A stretch of 64,000 bases of DNA from Rhodospirillaceae bacterium (GTDB lineage Bacteria; Pseudomonadota; Alphaproteobacteria; MPNO01; UBA2964), in contig PBIN01000003.1 of the NCBI GenBank assembly GCA_002720855.1, positions 1 to 64,000 on the forward strand, written 5' to 3'. Shown here piece by piece: positions 49,865-58,594 of the stretch (within the stretch, counting starts at the first letter, position 1; each line of letters opens with the position of its first letter). The notes under the pieces are model-generated. The model was not told where the DNA came from. It did no database searches and saw only the letters and a list, made by a program, of their open reading frames with translations. Position numbers and translations under genes: made by a program.

Positions 49865-50338
49865 TCAATCTCGGGGGGACGATCCGCCGGAAAACAAAAA
49901 CCGTCCGGCGAACAGGTTGCGGCGACGCAATGTGCTGACAAAAAGTTCACGCTGTCCCGGATCGAGAGTAGACAAAAGCTCGTGAAGCAGGGCGCTTACT
50001 TCCAAATTGAACCGTACCCGCTTACCGGCATTTTTCTCGATAGCCGATTTAATAGCCGCGATGTCGGCTTTTGGCTTAAGCAGTTCCCGCCAATAGGCTT
50101 CGACCGTCAGAGATTCTTCATCTGTCAATCGACGAAATGCCAGACGTGCTTTTCCGCGCAAAGTCAAAAACAGTTTCTTTTGCGCTTCGTTTAAACGCAG
50201 CCGTTCCATAACAATTTCTGCGGCGCCGCCCCGGCTCACCCTTTCAGCGCGCTTTTCGGCGAAGAAATATCCGCCCACAAACGCCGCGTTCAAACCAAGA
50301 GAGGCTGTCATAACAATCCAAATCAATGTTTTCTTCAT
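49865..50338 (-). CDS. Periplasmic heavy-metal-resistance / Spy-like protein
   Basis: The 157-residue protein has an N-terminal membrane or signal segment (KKTLIWIVMTASLGLNAAFV), then a helical domain with two LTxxQ-type repeats in loose form: MERLRLNEAQKKLFLTLRGK and HELLSTLDPGQRELFVSTLR. This resembles CpxP/Spy/CnrX sensors or chaperones. It follows the ECF sigma gene and may sense envelope stress or metal. An ATG 12 bases upstream (50350) is an alternative start. Confidence 0.65.
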   Translation of the reverse strand: MKKTLIWIVMTASLGLNAAFVGGYFFAEKRAERVSRGGAAEIVMERLRLNEAQKKLFLTLRGKARLAFRRLTDEESLTVEAYWRELLKPKADIAAIKSAIEKNAGKRVRFNLEVSALLHELLSTLDPGQRELFVSTLRRRNLFAGRFLFSGGSSPRD

Positions 50339-50409
50339 CGGCTCACTCATTCGCCTATTTGTCTTTACGGCCCGAAAGCCCAATTCATCCCCAGAAAGCA
50401 CAAACTTAT

Positions 50410-50949
50410 TTAGTGGCTGTCGTCGAAGTGTTCGCGCAAACGGGTCATAGCCTTATGATGCGTGCTTCGAACGGTTTGCGGATCAATTTCAAGACGTTCT
50501 GCAACATCAAATACTTCAAGGTCCTGCTCATAGAGTAACGTAATCACTAATCTTTGCCGTGGCGTAAGCAAGTCATCTGGAATTTTAATCCTTTCAACAG
50601 GCTCTTTGTCTTCGCCCAACGCCGCTTCAGGAACATTTTCGAGGGGAACAGTGGGCGGTCTTTGTCGTCGGAGCGCGTCAATTGCGGCGCTATGCGCAAC
50701 AACTTTAAGCCAGGTTTTTAGGCCTGCACGCTGAGAGTCGTATTGACGTAGGAGGCGAAAATCTTCTTTGCACAATCTAAGGAATACGTCTTGAAAGACA
50801 TCCGCTTCATCGCTCGTGTTTTCATACTTAGAGAGCGCTCGGCGAATAGCACCAAGAACAACTGGTCCAGTTGTTTCAACAAATCGATCCCACGCTGCCT
50901 TATTGCCAGCCAGCAATAGGTCTAGTTCTGGTTCTTCCGCGTTGGCCAT
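50410..50949 (-). CDS. ECF-type RNA polymerase sigma factor
   Basis: The 179-residue protein has sigma region 2 (EADVFQDVFLRLCKED then AGLKTWLKVVAHSAAIDALR) and region 4 (LTPRQRLVITLLYEQDLEVF and DPQTVRSTHHKAMTRLREHF). It heads the four-gene operon sigma, Spy-like, basic secreted protein, membrane protein. The target promoters are unknown, and no strong autoregulatory site was recognised in the 100-base gap before it. Confidence 0.88.
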   Translation of the reverse strand: MANAEEPELDLLLAGNKAAWDRFVETTGPVVLGAIRRALSKYENTSDEADVFQDVFLRLCKEDFRLLRQYDSQRAGLKTWLKVVAHSAAIDALRRQRPPTVPLENVPEAALGEDKEPVERIKIPDDLLTPRQRLVITLLYEQDLEVFDVAERLEIDPQTVRSTHHKAMTRLREHFDDSH

Positions 50950-51049
50950 TCCGCTGGACGCCCGTTCCTGATACGTCCAAATTATGGACGGATTATAGAA
51001 CTTTACGGACCCAAGCGAACAAACATCCCCAACACGATTTGTTTAACTG

Positions 51050-51340
51050 CTAGATTCCCTCAACAGCAATCGCATTCGAAGTCATCACTGAATGTCGCAT
51101 TGCTTTGAGATCTGCGTATTCCGGGCTGTCGTACCAACGCTCCAAAGAAGCCATATCATGGAATGCGATTATCGTCATTCGATCAGGGTCCCAGTCGCCT
51201 TCGATAATTTTAAAATCGCCGGTACGAACGATTTTGGTTCCACCATATTTTTCAATCGTCGCGTTCACTTTGGACGAGTAGAGCGCCATAACCTCGGGGT
51301 CGCCCTCCGACGTACGATGGGTGATGTAGTAGGCCGTCAT
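51050..51340 (-). CDS. DUF1330 family protein
   Basis: The 96-residue protein is in the DUF1330 family of ferredoxin-like folds: AYYITHRTSEGDPEVM, then DWDPDRMTIIAFHDMASLER and WYDSPEYADLKAMR. The function is unknown. It overlaps the preceding paralogue by 4 bases (ATGA), so the two are cotranscribed and translated. Confidence 0.85.
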   Translation of the reverse strand: MTAYYITHRTSEGDPEVMALYSSKVNATIEKYGGTKIVRTGDFKIIEGDWDPDRMTIIAFHDMASLERWYDSPEYADLKAMRHSVMTSNAIAVEGI

Positions 51341-51627
51341 GCGCCGTCAACCAATATGAGGTTCGTCGTTGTGCTGGCCCAACGCATTTTTTTTAACTCC
51401 GCATATTCCGGTGAATCATACCAAGCCCTTGCGGCTGCTCTATCCGTGAATTCCATTACGATTACGCGCCGCACCGGCCATTCCCCCTCGATAACCTCCG
51501 GATCGCCGCCCCGGACAATAAACTTTCCGCCATATTGGTCGACGGTTGCCGCGACATTCGCGATATAATTTTTCATTGTTTCGGGATCTGTCACTTCCCT
51601 TTGATCGGCAACAAAATAAGCAACCAC
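51337..51627 (-). CDS. DUF1330 family protein
   Basis: The 96-residue protein is a paralogue of the next one downstream, with the same WYDSPEYAELKKMR ending and a GEWPVRRVIVMEFTDRAAAR core. The start is a GTG at 51625-51627 with GGGAGGAA just before. The two are equal in length and arranged head to tail, from a tandem duplication. A heterodimer is possible. Confidence 0.85.
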   Translation of the reverse strand: MVAYFVADQREVTDPETMKNYIANVAATVDQYGGKFIVRGGDPEVIEGEWPVRRVIVMEFTDRAAARAWYDSPEYAELKKMRWASTTTNLILVDGA

Positions 51628-51664
51628 AATTTCCTCCCTGTATCTGGTTATTGATATCGACTGG

Positions 51665-52366
51665 TTAATTCAGCAAGTGATCTGAAAGGTGACCGATAAC
51701 CTTAACCCACGCATCTTCTGCTTGCTCGGCTCGAAAGTTATCGGGATTCACAGTGTTTTGGAATGCGTGGCCAGCGCCGTCATAGCGATAAAATGTGTGT
51801 TCGACGTCCAGTTCGGTCAGACGGGCGTCAAACCTATCAACATCGGCAGGTGAAGGATTTTTGTCGTCATTGCCATAGAACCCGTAGACGACGCATTGCA
51901 ACTGATCGAAACGATCATATACGCTTGGACCTTCGCCCCATGGGGAAAATGCTCCGCCACTATAAAAAGGGATACATAGTTTAAATGTCGTGGGCAGCGC
52001 AGCAGCGCCCAAATAAGCGGTTCTTCCGCCCATACAGTGCCCCATAATCGCCATGCGATCAGGGTCGGCATTATCCAGCGTCGCGATATGATTTACGGTT
52101 GCGGTAATATCGTCGATCACATCATTGTCCAGTCGAAACGTAACGGCTTCGGTCGGATTCATTCCTTTTTTGCGATGATAGAAATCAGGAGCAAATGTCA
52201 GAAACCCTGCCTTCCCCAATCGGTCAGCGCTTTCCGTTGTAAAGCTATCCATTCCGCCACGGTGAAAGGTCAAAACAATCACTGGATGCGGTCCATCGCT
52301 ATCAGGCTCACCGACATAAATCGGCATTTCACTGCCATCAACGTTTACCGAGTCCCATCTGCTCAT
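51665..52366 (-). CDS. Dienelactone-hydrolase family protein
   Basis: This 233-residue alpha/beta hydrolase is of the dienelactone hydrolase type, which opens lactones in halo-aromatic and aromatic catabolism. The nucleophile is Cys in IMGHCMGGRTAYL, and acid and base fit FYGNDDKNPSP and YDGAGHAFQN. It lies between an SDR gene, 19 bases upstream, and the DUF1330 pair, which begins 37 bases later, all in one direction. Confidence 0.85.
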   Translation of the reverse strand: MSRWDSVNVDGSEMPIYVGEPDSDGPHPVIVLTFHRGGMDSFTTESADRLGKAGFLTFAPDFYHRKKGMNPTEAVTFRLDNDVIDDITATVNHIATLDNADPDRMAIMGHCMGGRTAYLGAAALPTTFKLCIPFYSGGAFSPWGEGPSVYDRFDQLQCVVYGFYGNDDKNPSPADVDRFDARLTELDVEHTFYRYDGAGHAFQNTVNPDNFRAEQAEDAWVKVIGHLSDHLLN

Positions 52367-52385
52367 GTCTATTTACCAAAATTGA

Positions 52386-53147
52386 TCAATAAGCGACGTC
52401 GCCACCATCGACGACCATTGTTTGTCCGGACATAAAGCTACTGGCATCAGATGCCAGGAAAACAGCAGCACCAATAAGATCCTCGGGTACCTGCTCCCGC
52501 TTGATCGCGCGCCCTCTGATCGATGCCTCGTTATAAGGCGCAAAAATATCATCAGCATCGGCAACCGCCTCGCTCATTGTAAGACCTGGCGCAAGTGAAT
52601 TGACACGAATGTTGTCGTCACCGAGTTCCCGCGCCATCGCCCTTGTCATCGCGATTATCGCACCCTTGGAGGTTACGTAATGAAGTGTATAGGGAATTCC
52701 TTTGAGTGCGGTGCTCGATGAGATGTTTACAATAGCGCCAGCGCCGCGTTTTCGCATTGCAGGCACCACCGCTTTTGCACAGTTAAAACTGCCCCGCACG
52801 TTGACAGCCATAACCTTGTCCCACTCCTCAGAATCAATATCCAGAAATGTTCGACGAGGAATATCGACAAATAGCGCAGCGTTGTTGATCAGAACATCGA
52901 CACCGCCAAATGCTTCTTCCGCCGCACTTACCATCGCCTCACAGGTGTCGACGTCTGTTACATCGCAAGAAAGTCCGATCGCTTCACCCCCGACACCGGT
53001 TATCGCGGATACTGTATCGGCCGTATCAAGGACATCGGAAACACAAACCCGCGCCCCTTCGTCTGCGAACGCTTTTGCATAGGCCGCACCAAGGCCCCGG
53101 CCCGCGCCGGTAACAATTGCGACTTTGTTTTCCAACTGCCCAGTCAT
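52386..53147 (-). CDS. Short-chain dehydrogenase/reductase
   Basis: The 253-residue SDR shows VTGAGRGLGAAYAKAF, NNAAL, the catalytic serine in VNISSSTAL, HYVTSKGAI (catalytic Tyr and Lys), and the C-terminal GQTMVVDGGDVAY. It heads the SDR, dienelactone-hydrolase, DUF1330 pair set and has a GGAGG ribosome site 6 bases before its start. The alcohol substrate is unknown. Confidence 0.88.
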   Translation of the reverse strand: MTGQLENKVAIVTGAGRGLGAAYAKAFADEGARVCVSDVLDTADTVSAITGVGGEAIGLSCDVTDVDTCEAMVSAAEEAFGGVDVLINNAALFVDIPRRTFLDIDSEEWDKVMAVNVRGSFNCAKAVVPAMRKRGAGAIVNISSSTALKGIPYTLHYVTSKGAIIAMTRAMARELGDDNIRVNSLAPGLTMSEAVADADDIFAPYNEASIRGRAIKREQVPEDLIGAAVFLASDASSFMSGQTMVVDGGDVAY

Positions 53148-53160
53148 AGGTTGCCTCCGT

Positions 53161-53598
53161 TTAGCAGGATTTGCACGGCTGCGTCGGCAATCGCCGTTTT
53201 AACCACCCCGGTCCGTCATCGCGATTGCCCAACATACCCTCGCGGACATCCCGTATATTTTTAAAGCCAGCCTGGGCCAAAATTTGAGCGGCTTTGGTAG
53301 ATCTGTATCCACGTGCACAAATTAACGCGATCGGTGCGTTCTTATCGCCTTTGACTGCCGCAGAAATTTTCGAAACAAATGATGTCAGTCCGTTGGGGTC
53401 ATGAATCGTAATCTCCTTTGCATTTGCAGGAACTCCGGTTTGCCGCCATTCAGTGACATGCCGAACGTCTATTAGTATGCGTGTACCCGCCTGCGCTTCG
53501 AGGCTCGCTGCAGACGCTGTAATAACCCCGTCGGCAGCAAATACGGTAGCGGACGTACCCAACAAAAACGCCAAAAATACGAAAAAATTACGGATCAT
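53161..53598 (-). CDS. Secreted rhodanese-like domain protein
   Basis: The 145-residue protein has a signal peptide (FFVFLAFLLGTSATVFAAD) and one rhodanese fold: ILIDVRHVTEWRQTG then the active-site loop LICARGYRSTKAA, with the Cys nucleophile. It would transfer sulfur in the periplasm. I start at ATG 53598; a TTG start 12 bases earlier is less likely. The gene ends with two Cys (QPCKSC). It lies 13 bases upstream of nothing else on this strand but the SDR operon. Confidence 0.84.
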   Translation of the reverse strand: MIRNFFVFLAFLLGTSATVFAADGVITASAASLEAQAGTRILIDVRHVTEWRQTGVPANAKEITIHDPNGLTSFVSKISAAVKGDKNAPIALICARGYRSTKAAQILAQAGFKNIRDVREGMLGNRDDGPGWLKRRLPTQPCKSC

Positions 53599-53675
53599 TG
53601 TTCGATGCAATTCCAGGAATTGATTTCCAACACACTACCCGCGACACTCGGCTCAGTAAATCGAAAGGACTTGAA

Positions 53676-54194
53676 ATGCCGTTTTTTCCCTCATTGCCTG
53701 ATGATGCGGGCATCGGTCAGCTTTTCAGCATTAAACCAGGACATAAGGAGGGTTTCTCAAAATTTTCCGAAGCCGTCATGAGAGACGACTCTGTTTTCTC
53801 GATTGGCGAGCGCGAGCTGATTGCCGCATTCACCTCGGCCCTCAATTCCTGCGATTATTGCTATGGTGGTCATTCCGCCATCGCCCAACAACACGGAATT
53901 GAAAAGGCGATATTTGAGTCCGTTATCGACGACATCGACCTAGCCCCGGTCGCTGACAAGCTCAAGCCAATACTGCGCTTTGTTCGCAAACTAACCGTTG
54001 AACCGCACAAGATGGTTCAGGCAGATGCCGATGCGGTTTTTGATGCCGGATGGGACGAGGAAGCTCTCGCCGATGCGATATGGATTTGTGCGCGATTCAA
54101 TATGATGAACAGGTTGTCTTTGGGGCACGGTCTCAATGCCGACCCGGCAATGTTTGAAGCACGCGCAAAAGGGATGAATTACGGCAAACGCTGA
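53676..54194 (+). CDS. Carboxymuconolactone decarboxylase / AhpD-like peroxidase-related protein
   Basis: The 172-residue helical protein has the AhpD-type redox motif in LNSCDYCYGGHSAIAQQHG (CxxC plus His) in a CMD fold. It is likely a peroxidase-related enzyme. I start at ATG 53676, with AAAGGAC before it; the frame upstream is not family-like. It is convergent with the alcohol dehydrogenase gene, 4 bases apart. Confidence 0.83.
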   Translation: MPFFPSLPDDAGIGQLFSIKPGHKEGFSKFSEAVMRDDSVFSIGERELIAAFTSALNSCDYCYGGHSAIAQQHGIEKAIFESVIDDIDLAPVADKLKPILRFVRKLTVEPHKMVQADADAVFDAGWDEEALADAIWICARFNMMNRLSLGHGLNADPAMFEARAKGMNYGKR

Positions 54195-54198
54195 CGGG

Positions 54199-55245
54199 CT
54201 ATCCTGCCCTTGGGTCGAGAATTATTTTTCCGGAAAGGATATCGCTTTCCATCATTCGGTGGGCCTCGGTCGCTTCACTAAGCGGAAAAACTTTTTCGAT
54301 CTTGGCTCTTAACCGTCCATCACCTGCCAAAGATACTGTGTCGCCGACATTCTTTTCCGTATTTCCGGTACAGCCAAAAATCCGAATGTTCTCATGGTAT
54401 AGAAAGGCACAATCCAGCTCGACTTTCCCTCCCCCGTGTGCACCCGCTGTTACCAACCTGCCAAATTTTCGAAGACATTTCAGCGCCTTAGGCCACGTAT
54501 TTGGGTTGGAAATATTTTCGAACACCAGATGCACACCTTCGCCGCCCATATAATCGAGAACTGTTTTCGTCAGGTCCTCTTTGACATAATTAACCCCAAA
54601 TTCGGCACCGTAGTCATAGCCAACGGCAACACGTTCATCCGACCCTGCAGCGGCAATAACCTTCGCTCCAGCAGCTTTGGCGATTTGAATTCCGGCGAGC
54701 CCAAGACCACCGGCGGCACCCATTACCAAAACCGTTTCGCCGGGTTGAAGATCACCAGCATCGAACAATAGATAATGCGCCATCGGGCCATGGCGCATAA
54801 CAGCCGCGGCTTCCGCAAACTGTAAGTTATCGGGGAGTTTAACGGCCACTGAGGCAGGAACTTTTACGAATTCCGCCGCACCACCCCATCGCCCAACACC
54901 CAGCATCGTGCTCTTAGGGCATTTCTTGAATTCGCCCGCCTTGCACTGATCGCATTCGAGACACGGCGCCCTGGAAAGCAAGGCAACGCGGTCGCCGGCA
55001 GAAACTTCTGCAACGCCCTCCCCGACCTGATGCACAACGCCCGCCGGGTCGACACCACCGATATGCGGCAGGACCACACCGCGTTGGGTTTCCGTGCCCG
55101 CCCGCACAGCGCAATCGAGTACGCGATTTACCGTAACGGCGTGTACCTCAACGACGATTTCACCGGGACCGGCAACAGGGTCTTCAACCTCTTCATAACG
55201 AAGGACCTCAGGCGGGCCGAACTCTTTATATAAAGCCGCCTTCAT
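54199..55245 (-). CDS. Zinc-type alcohol dehydrogenase / quinone oxidoreductase
   Basis: The 348-residue medium-chain dehydrogenase has a structural zinc loop APCLECDQCKAGEFKKCPKS and the cofactor motif VMGAAGGLGLAGIQIAKAAG. The catalytic-zinc region GVDPAGVVHQVGEG is typical. The usual catalytic Cys near residue 40 is replaced by VLDCAVRAG, so both MDR-alcohol and crotonyl-CoA-type reductase roles are possible. Its start overlaps the FAH-family stop by 4 bases. Confidence 0.84.
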   Translation of the reverse strand: MKAALYKEFGPPEVLRYEEVEDPVAGPGEIVVEVHAVTVNRVLDCAVRAGTETQRGVVLPHIGGVDPAGVVHQVGEGVAEVSAGDRVALLSRAPCLECDQCKAGEFKKCPKSTMLGVGRWGGAAEFVKVPASVAVKLPDNLQFAEAAAVMRHGPMAHYLLFDAGDLQPGETVLVMGAAGGLGLAGIQIAKAAGAKVIAAAGSDERVAVGYDYGAEFGVNYVKEDLTKTVLDYMGGEGVHLVFENISNPNTWPKALKCLRKFGRLVTAGAHGGGKVELDCAFLYHENIRIFGCTGNTEKNVGDTVSLAGDGRLRAKIEKVFPLSEATEAHRMMESDILSGKIILDPRAG

Positions 55246-56114
55246 TCAGCTTCGCGAACGACGACTTCCATTTCTCCAATTAGTTCACAGTTGCAACGCA
55301 TGACATCCCCTGGGTGCACTTCGCTGACACCGGGTGGTGATCCGGTAAAGAGGTAATCGCCGGGATAAATGGTGTAAAATTCAGATGCGAATTCGATCAG
55401 CCGCGGCACATCGAATATCAGATCTTTGGTATGTGCATCCTGCTGCAAATTGCCATTTAAGTGCACCGTAAAGGGTACATTGCCGGGATCAGGGATCTCA
55501 TCTGCAGTTACCATCCACGGCCCCACTGGAGCATAGCCATCGCAAGATTTCCGGAAGCTCCGGTCTTCGATACCGCGGACCGTCATATCAAGCCCCAAGG
55601 TATAGCCCGCAACATAGTCCATCGCATCTTCGCGCTTAATACGGCTTCCTTCCTTACCAACAATGATGACAAATTCGACCTCATGGTCATTGCGGCGATC
55701 AGGGAATCGGATCGCAACGCCTTCGCTGGGCCCGACGACTGCAGAGTTGGCTTTTAGGAAGATTCCTTGGTTCTGAATCCCTGACGGACGCTGTGCACCT
55801 TTGTCCTCTCCTGTGACGTGTGGCTGCGCAGCCATCTCTGCGACGTGCGCCTCATAGTTTACCGGTGCCGCCATCGTTTTGCAGGGCCGTGCAATCGGCG
55901 GCAACAAATCGACTGACGCAACATCAATTGGCTCAGCACTTTCCGCCGCTTCCTCCATTCGGCTACGCCATTCGGGAAGCGAAGCGATAACCGCATCGCC
56001 CTTCATGTCGTATCGGGCATTTGCGCGGATTTCAGTTTGGACATCGGTGATGTCCCGGATAGCGCCATCGACCACCACACCAAGCCGATCTTCGTTAAAA
56101 CGGCACAGTTTCAT
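55242..56114 (-). CDS. Fumarylacetoacetate hydrolase family protein
   Basis: The 290-residue protein has the FAH fold: a small N-terminal domain, then the C-terminal domain with the metal-binding Glu and Asp in VEFVIIVGKEGSRI and YTLGLDMTVRGIEDRSFRKS, and DYLFTGSPPGVSEVHPGDVM. Family members hydrolyse or decarboxylate aromatic ring-cleavage products. It heads a pair with the alcohol dehydrogenase (4-base ATGA overlap) and is divergent from the VOC gene, with a 202-base spacer. Confidence 0.87.
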   Translation of the reverse strand: MKLCRFNEDRLGVVVDGAIRDITDVQTEIRANARYDMKGDAVIASLPEWRSRMEEAAESAEPIDVASVDLLPPIARPCKTMAAPVNYEAHVAEMAAQPHVTGEDKGAQRPSGIQNQGIFLKANSAVVGPSEGVAIRFPDRRNDHEVEFVIIVGKEGSRIKREDAMDYVAGYTLGLDMTVRGIEDRSFRKSCDGYAPVGPWMVTADEIPDPGNVPFTVHLNGNLQQDAHTKDLIFDVPRLIEFASEFYTIYPGDYLFTGSPPGVSEVHPGDVMRCNCELIGEMEVVVREAE

Positions 56115-56316
56115 TTTCTCATTCCCTATCTTGTTGTTTATTGGAACCGATTAGGTTCCCCGCCTGTTTCAGCTGTCATTTAATCAGCGCTTTGAGCAAA
56201 AGAAAACGCCCTCAAGATATTTTTGGCTGTGGAATCTTTCTTGGCACAGGACCGGTTGCGGATTAGCCTTGTACCAAATACCGGAACCATCGCCGGCACA
56301 GTCGAAAGAGGAAAAA

Positions 56317-57228
56317 ATGACCGACCCGCAAGTTACAGGCTTACGAAGCATTGAATACGATGTTCTCGATCTCGCTAAGACTTCCCGCTTTTACGAAATT
56401 TGCTGGGGTCTGGAGAAAATTGCGGAGCATGAAGGCTCACATTATTTTCGAGCGACAGGATCGGAGCATCATATCGTCGTTCTTCATGAAAGCAGCAACG
56501 TAGGCGTCAACCGGATCAACTTTGCAGCGCCAGACAGCGATACTGTTGATGCACTTCACGCAAAATTGTCAGGACTGGGGATTTCGATGAAAGGTGACCC
56601 GGCTGATCTTAACACTCCGGGTGGCGGCTATGGTTTCGGCTTCATTGATCGAGATGGCATTGATTATGGGATCAGCTCAGATGTTACCGCCCACAGCGAT
56701 GCGGAAATGGCAACGGACCGCCCATTCAAACTTAGTCATGTCGTTCTAAATTCTGACAAGGTCGATGACCAGACTGAGTTTTATCGCGATGTGTTGGGCT
56801 TTCGCGTAAGCGACCGAACGGAACGCATGAATTTTATTCGGTGCAGCCCCGATCACCACAGCATTGCCTTCGCCCATAATCAGGGACCTTCTCTCAACCA
56901 TGCTGCCTTCGAAGTCCCTGACTTTGATGCGTTAATGTGCGGCTCAGGCCGGATGAAGCAAAAAGGTTTCCCGGTTCAATGGGGCGTCGGGCGGCACGGT
57001 CCGGGGAACAATGTCTTTGGCTATTTCTTTGAACCCAACGGCATGGTCGTCGAATACACCGCCGAGGTCGAACAGGTAGACGAAGCCACCTACAAAACCG
57101 GAACGCCAGAAGAATGGAAGCAAAGAGTGCAAGGTCCGGATCGTTGGGGGTTCGCAGACCCACCCACAGATCATTTGCGGCGCTGCATGGGTGGCGATCC
57201 ACAGCCACCAGAAGTCGATATATTCTGA
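56317..57228 (+). CDS. Two-domain VOC protein, extradiol-dioxygenase-like
   Basis: The 303-residue protein has two tandem VOC modules: residues about 8-130 (LRSIEYDVLDLAKTSRFYEI) and about 140-285 (FKLSHVVLNSDKVDDQTEFY, FEPNGMVVEYTAE). This is the layout of type I extradiol dioxygenases that open catechols. Metal ligands fit His in LSHVVLN, His in LNHAAFEVPD and Glu in VVEYTAE. I start at ATG 56317 with AGAGGAA upstream. With the hydratase and FAH genes it fits meta-cleavage of a catechol, substrate unknown. Confidence 0.82.
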   Translation: MTDPQVTGLRSIEYDVLDLAKTSRFYEICWGLEKIAEHEGSHYFRATGSEHHIVVLHESSNVGVNRINFAAPDSDTVDALHAKLSGLGISMKGDPADLNTPGGGYGFGFIDRDGIDYGISSDVTAHSDAEMATDRPFKLSHVVLNSDKVDDQTEFYRDVLGFRVSDRTERMNFIRCSPDHHSIAFAHNQGPSLNHAAFEVPDFDALMCGSGRMKQKGFPVQWGVGRHGPGNNVFGYFFEPNGMVVEYTAEVEQVDEATYKTGTPEEWKQRVQGPDRWGFADPPTDHLRRCMGGDPQPPEVDIF

Positions 57229-57417
57229 TTTCCAACCCAATTGGGTAAAAATTTCTTGGTGTGGAATGTCAGGTTCACCCCTTGCATGGCTATTTGGCTT
57301 GGCGTAGCCTCTAGTCTGAGGGAGTCAAAATTTCGCTTTTTTTCACTCTCCTGCCCCTGCGATGGTTTTGGATTGCAGGTTTGAAACACTAACGGGTTCC
57401 TAGGGAGGATTCGCAAC

Positions 57418-58515
57418 ATGAATTTATTGAAGCATTCTGCGTTTGGTGCCTTAGCTGCTGCGGTTGCCGCAGTCGGTCTGAGTGCACCGGTTGATGCCCA
57501 GTTCTATAAGGGCAAACGCGTAAATATTATTATCAATTATAGTGCTGGCGGTAATACCGATATCCAGGGCCGTATGGTTATGCGCCATATGAAAAAATAT
57601 ATTCCTGGCAATCCACGCCTGATTTTCCGTCACGTATCCGGTGCCGGTGGCACAGTTGGCGCGAACTTCCTGGCTGAAGCCGGCAAAACCAATGGCTATA
57701 TGATGGGTGTCTTCACAATCCCAATCATGGCACAGGTAATGCGTGCGCCAGAATTGAGAGCCGATCTCTCCGCCTTCCATTATGTTGGTGCTATCGGTCA
57801 GCAGACGATTTCCCACATTCGGGTCGACGCAATTCCAGGAAAGAAGATCAAGAACTGGAAAGACCTGCTCAATACCAGTCATGCAATTCGTACCGGCGGA
57901 CATGGCCCAACGAGCAGTAAAGACTTGCGCACACGCATGTTCTTTGAAGCTCTTGAGATTCCGCTCAAGCATGTCAGCGGATACAAATCCGGTGGCAAGA
58001 TTCGCGCAGCGATCCTTAAAAACGAATTGGATATGACGGCTGACTCGCTCGCTGGTTATTTTGGCCGCGTTGTCGGACAGCTGATCAAACCAGGTATCTC
58101 CGTGCCGATCTGGCATGTTGGAACGCCTGGTCCAAACAACACGATCTTGCATTCGCCTTCCGTTGCCAAAAATATTCCGAGCTTCCAGCATGTCTATGAA
58201 GCCAAGTTCGGTAAAGGAAAGCGTCCCAATGCAAACCTTTGGAACGCTATTCGCCGGATCGCAGCGACCCGTGAAATGCTTCGTATTTTGGTCTTCCGTA
58301 AGGGAACCAATCCGGAAGCGGTCAAGATCATGCGTTCTGCATGGGACAAGACTGTCAAAGACAAGGCTTTCCTTGCTGAATACAAGAAAGTCAATGGCAG
58401 CATCTATATCGGTAAGAGCGGTGCAGAAGCTCAGAAATACATCAAAGAGATCATCACCGTGCCGCCGAAGCTCCAGAAATTCCTTCTGGACTATGCAAAC
58501 GCGGCAAAGAGCTGA
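57418..58515 (+). CDS. Tripartite tricarboxylate transporter substrate-binding protein (TctC-like)
   Basis: The 365-residue periplasmic receptor has a signal peptide (about 1-27, GLSAPVDAQF after the cleavage area) and the TctC-like start GKRVNIIINYSAGGNTDIQG. Such proteins bind organic acids. It begins after a GGGAGG ribosome site and is followed by the fused membrane gene across a strong hairpin. The ligand cannot be told. Confidence 0.87.
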   Translation: MNLLKHSAFGALAAAVAAVGLSAPVDAQFYKGKRVNIIINYSAGGNTDIQGRMVMRHMKKYIPGNPRLIFRHVSGAGGTVGANFLAEAGKTNGYMMGVFTIPIMAQVMRAPELRADLSAFHYVGAIGQQTISHIRVDAIPGKKIKNWKDLLNTSHAIRTGGHGPTSSKDLRTRMFFEALEIPLKHVSGYKSGGKIRAAILKNELDMTADSLAGYFGRVVGQLIKPGISVPIWHVGTPGPNNTILHSPSVAKNIPSFQHVYEAKFGKGKRPNANLWNAIRRIAATREMLRILVFRKGTNPEAVKIMRSAWDKTVKDKAFLAEYKKVNGSIYIGKSGAEAQKYIKEIITVPPKLQKFLLDYANAAKS

Positions 58516-58541
58516 TTTAATCACTCTTTGACGACTATTTT

Positions 58542-58565
58542 GGGGGCGTCCAAACGGACGCCCCC
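58542..58565 (+). terminator. Strong hairpin between tctC-like and tctAB-like genes
   Basis: A perfect 10-base stem (GGGGGCGTCC / GGACGCCCCC) with a 4-base AAAC loop lies in the 79-base spacer between the receptor gene and the membrane gene. It has no T-run after it, so full termination is doubtful. It probably stabilises the upstream message or attenuates downstream expression, giving more receptor than membrane protein. Confidence 0.6.
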
Positions 58566-58594
58566 ATTCCCATGCACGATAAAGGTAAACCGCC

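Noticed and set aside
57236-57247. Palindrome ACCCAATTGGGT before the TctC-like gene as an operator or terminator
   Set aside because: It is a loopless perfect palindrome that lies 180 bases from the gene start, and no regulator is nearby. Too weak to call.
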